Part shown: positions 63,701-64,000 of the stretch, piece after piece | How the letters are laid out: each line of letters begins with the position of its first letter | Numbering within the stretch: the stretch's first letter is position 1 | Assembly (NCBI GenBank): GCA_900770395.1 | Contig: CAAGKM010000014.1 | Span: 1 to 64,000 of the forward strand | Direction of reading: 5' to 3' | DNA: 64,000 nt | Source: an uncultured Prevotella sp. | GTDB taxonomy: Bacteria > Bacteroidota > Bacteroidia > Bacteroidales > Bacteroidaceae | The notes under the pieces: generated by a model | What the model was told of the DNA's origin: nothing | Databases searched by the model: none | What the model saw: the letters and a program-made list of their open reading frames with translations, nothing else | Position numbers and translations under genes: made by a program

Positions 63701-64000
63701 ACAGATAAAGACCAAGGACGACTCTGTGAAGATAAAGCTGAGCGTCACGGCAAAACAACCGCTCGACAAGCAGTGGTGGTACTCTCCGGCGCAATACATG
63801 GCGCGTGCCCTGATGTCGGTGCGCAGCATCAGCGTGGTCTACCGCAACCAATACTCAATGTCGCTGCCGGGCTTCATACCCAACATCGGCGATGCCTTTG
63901 GTCAGCGCACTGGAAGCGTGATGTCTCCTGGTCTTGACTTCGCATTCGGAATGATTGGCGACAGCTATCTGAACAAGGCATACGACAACGGATGGCTGTT
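57723..64000 (+). CDS. sprA: SprA homologue (T9SS/gliding motility outer-membrane protein), partial
   Basis: The frame runs from ATG 57723 past the right edge: about 2092 residues are visible of the 2400-2500 usual. An N-terminal signal peptide (MKRLCYIIISLLSVCAIAM) precedes SprA_N-type segments (FDEKINLNLNGKVGDKVNMN; NVTFPSNSSLIRGASSLFGI; NGYFDYVEGYTVSNGRVFLP) and many beta-rich stretches. SprA forms the giant outer-membrane translocon channel of the type IX secretion system and is needed for gliding in flavobacteria. Residues near 1902-1935 are rich in Lys and Ala, an extra charged loop. Non-gliding Bacteroidales also keep SprA homologues (Sov in Porphyromonas). Confidence 0.93.
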   Translation, partial: MKRLCYIIISLLSVCAIAMPPQDDNTATKKKAEVKAQPKLVVEDESIPDSLLHPRWKIQKTSPIITEDLDSSALDLHMPENIKQTAEYVDSINMYVIGSKIGDSYLNAPILMTPEEYLKWSEKRAMSAFFRDKDAANVKAKGEDKFSFTDMHFDLGPAEKIFGPGGVRIKTQGTAELKMGATLKNIDNPSLPIRNRKTKSIDFDEKINLNLNGKVGDKVNMNLNYNTDATFDFDTKNIKLRYEGKEDEIIKLVEAGNVTFPSNSSLIRGASSLFGIRTDMQFGKLKLQTVFSQKNSTSKSVSSRGGTQMTSFELDASNYEENRHFFLAHYFRERYNQALTTLPNLTTGIKITRVEVWVTNKTGTTSNTRNLVALTDLGESRNTQNTALWGGAADISPRNTANTEYSSMTTQYAEARDIDKTSTVLDGIPGFNGGVDYEKMQSARLLSSSEYKVNTALGYISLNTTLQTDQVLAVAFEYTLGGQTFQVGEFSTDNTNTNQALFVKTLRNVNNSPQMGNWRLMMKNVYSLASNIERQKFRLDIKYQSDTTGVYLTYIPEQQVKDKPIIRVLGADRLDNNNKPHPNGYFDYVEGYTVSNGRVFLPATEPFGEYLVNYLTKNGVPAAVAESYAFRELYDTTKTAARLTAEKNKFILTGQYKGNSANVISIPDAYNIPQGSVQVTAGGVILTEGSDYTVDYSAGEVTILNQSIIDAGTSVNVSVESNTNYNMQRKTMMGLNWEYDFSKHFQLSGTLQHLSEQTLTSKASMGAEPINNFLWGVNMNWKTESQWLTNMLNKIPFLHVTQPSQISFTGEFAQLIAGQAKGTQDNASYVDDFEEAKTGIDVSDPKSWVLSSVPTMFPEHTDKSTLASGYNRAQMAWYTIDPIFTYRSSSLTPSHIKSDLEQLSNHYVREVYVSELYPNRDQSTYNGATSTLSILNMAYYPTERGPYNFTTSLNADGSLPTPQKSWGGMMRKLDTNDFEAANIEYLEFWLLDPFIYTRKDGTASQHGGDLYINFGEVSEDILRDGKKFYESGMPVDDTSSFTTTQWGKIPMQATQTYAFATTDGSREKQDVGYNGLTDEEERAFPDYMNFNNIVASITNDSLRTAWQADPANDDYIYYRGSDWDNKRASIHERYKHINNPQGNSPDSNSNSESYDTSYKSGPDVEDINLDYTLNEYERYYQYHVSIRPEDFDESQIGNNYLAEVREYTPHLRNGKNDETIHWYKFRIPLNSAMRERIGSISDLSSIRFMRMFLTGFEKPIYLRFGSLDLVYGKWRTYEKNISSNTAANSGEMEVSAINIEEHTDRRPVNYVLPPGISRVTDPSQPQLVEANEQALNMTVKNLSRGESKAVYKNSSLDIRQYKRLQMFVHANALQNNATNLQDNQLAVFIRLGSDNTSNYYEYEIPLKLTPEREGRYNDTPNDRIAVWPEENMLDLTLSKLTQLKKARNIAKAQGGASYTAEYSEYDSDKPQNKMTILGNPSLGEISVMMIGVRNLSSQLKSGEVWVNELRLLEVDNKGGWAASGNLNMQLSDLGSVNLTGKIITEGFGGLEEGIAQRTQDNYKTYSFTTSLELGKFFPDKAKVSIPFYYSITKENTKPKYNPLDSDMNLSDALDAAANKQERDSIESITVTKTTSTNLAFSNVRVGIKTKRHPMPYDPANFSLSYSHQHRNTSGETTVYEREDQWRGSLNYNYSPVYKTFTPFGKSKSKKWGGFLKALGLNYLPQNIAFNTEMIRNYYELQERDMEDLGGATLPLTFSEQFLWNREFQLRWDLTKNLHMNFQSATHAEIEEPYTPINKDLYAEQYTAWKDSVWHSIKNLGTPLDYQQSFTASYQLPLNKLPFFNWLNADAQYTATYNWLRGTELDDGTSLGNTITNNRNITINSSWNMESLYNLVPFLKKTNERFKKAPAKKSATKKTNTKATANKPAKKTENSDEKKLPLNKNTYQREIALTPNTAITVTHNKKSKRLIVTAKTADGKPYDIKYKILDNNKIQIKTKDDSVKIKLSVTAKQPLDKQWWYSPAQYMARALMSVRSISVVYRNQYSMSLPGFIPNIGDAFGQRTGSVMSPGLDFAFGMIGDSYLNKAYDNGWL

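Noticed and set aside
1..64000. tRNA or rRNA genes and known riboswitches
   Set aside because: No cloverleaf, rRNA core sequence or recognisable riboswitch was seen on reading the intergenic regions; short structured RNAs could have been missed without a covariance search.

Overview
The window comes from a Bacteroidales bacterium, most likely a Prevotella/Segatella-type species. Supporting signs are: Bacteroidetes promoters (TAnnTTTG -7 box with a TTG/TTTG about 19-21 bases upstream) in front of many genes and few Shine-Dalgarno sites; the amidase/smalltalk/HU-like/DUF4248/VirE gene set; a SprA homologue; PF14121-type porin, DUF4468 and HU-CCDC81 proteins; and a Na+-pumping decarboxylase with a lamin-tail OadG. 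The genus is an inference. No rRNA, tRNA or CRISPR array was recognised.

Positions 1-780 hold remnants of small modules: the tail of a probable HEPN protein with its MNT nucleotidyltransferase, and an orphan antitoxin-like gene. Positions 800-26553 are a surface-polysaccharide locus: flippase, GT11 fucosyltransferase, three GT2 and six GT4-like glycosyltransferases, an O-acyltransferase, an SGNH hydrolase and a secreted SASA-type esterase. No Wzy polymerase, initiating sugar-phosphate transferase or export apparatus is visible, so the locus probably continues beyond the left edge. It is interrupted at 5663-9906 by a GC-richer accessory module (amidase, 34-residue smalltalk protein, HU-like protein, DUF4248, VirE-type ATPase) full of inverted repeats. 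It also carries three AAA-ATPase-like/PD-(D/E)XK proteins, each with a promoter and each followed at once by a co-directional glycosyltransferase gene.

Positions 26578-32219 encode an orphan TPR sensor histidine kinase, a secreted DUF4468 protein, a small membrane protein and an outer-membrane porin. Positions 32345-42789, all on the minus strand, are mainly housekeeping: a flavodoxin-ferredoxin fusion, pgk, trmD, three subunits of a Na+-translocating decarboxylase (beta, biotin carrier, gamma; no alpha), an AspT-type transporter, a lipoprotein, ugd and rfbC. The last two supply nucleotide sugars that the polysaccharide locus may use.

Positions 42945-64000, all on the plus strand, hold an operon of an HU-CCDC81/SPOR envelope protein, a zinc-ribbon/FHA protein and a Dna2-like nuclease-helicase; a 570-base intergenic region with a 22-base-phased array of palindromic sites; then an aminotransferase, a LolC/E-type permease, lon, tgt, an LptF/G permease, a DEAD-box helicase, ruvA, and a sprA homologue that runs off the right edge.

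The most unusual structures are two intergenic arrays of short palindromic cores at exact 22- and 23-base spacing (47712-47808 and 32236-32319), the repeated ATPase-glycosyltransferase pairing, the structured non-coding DNA of the VirE-type module, and the HU-CCDC81/FHA/Dna2-like operon.
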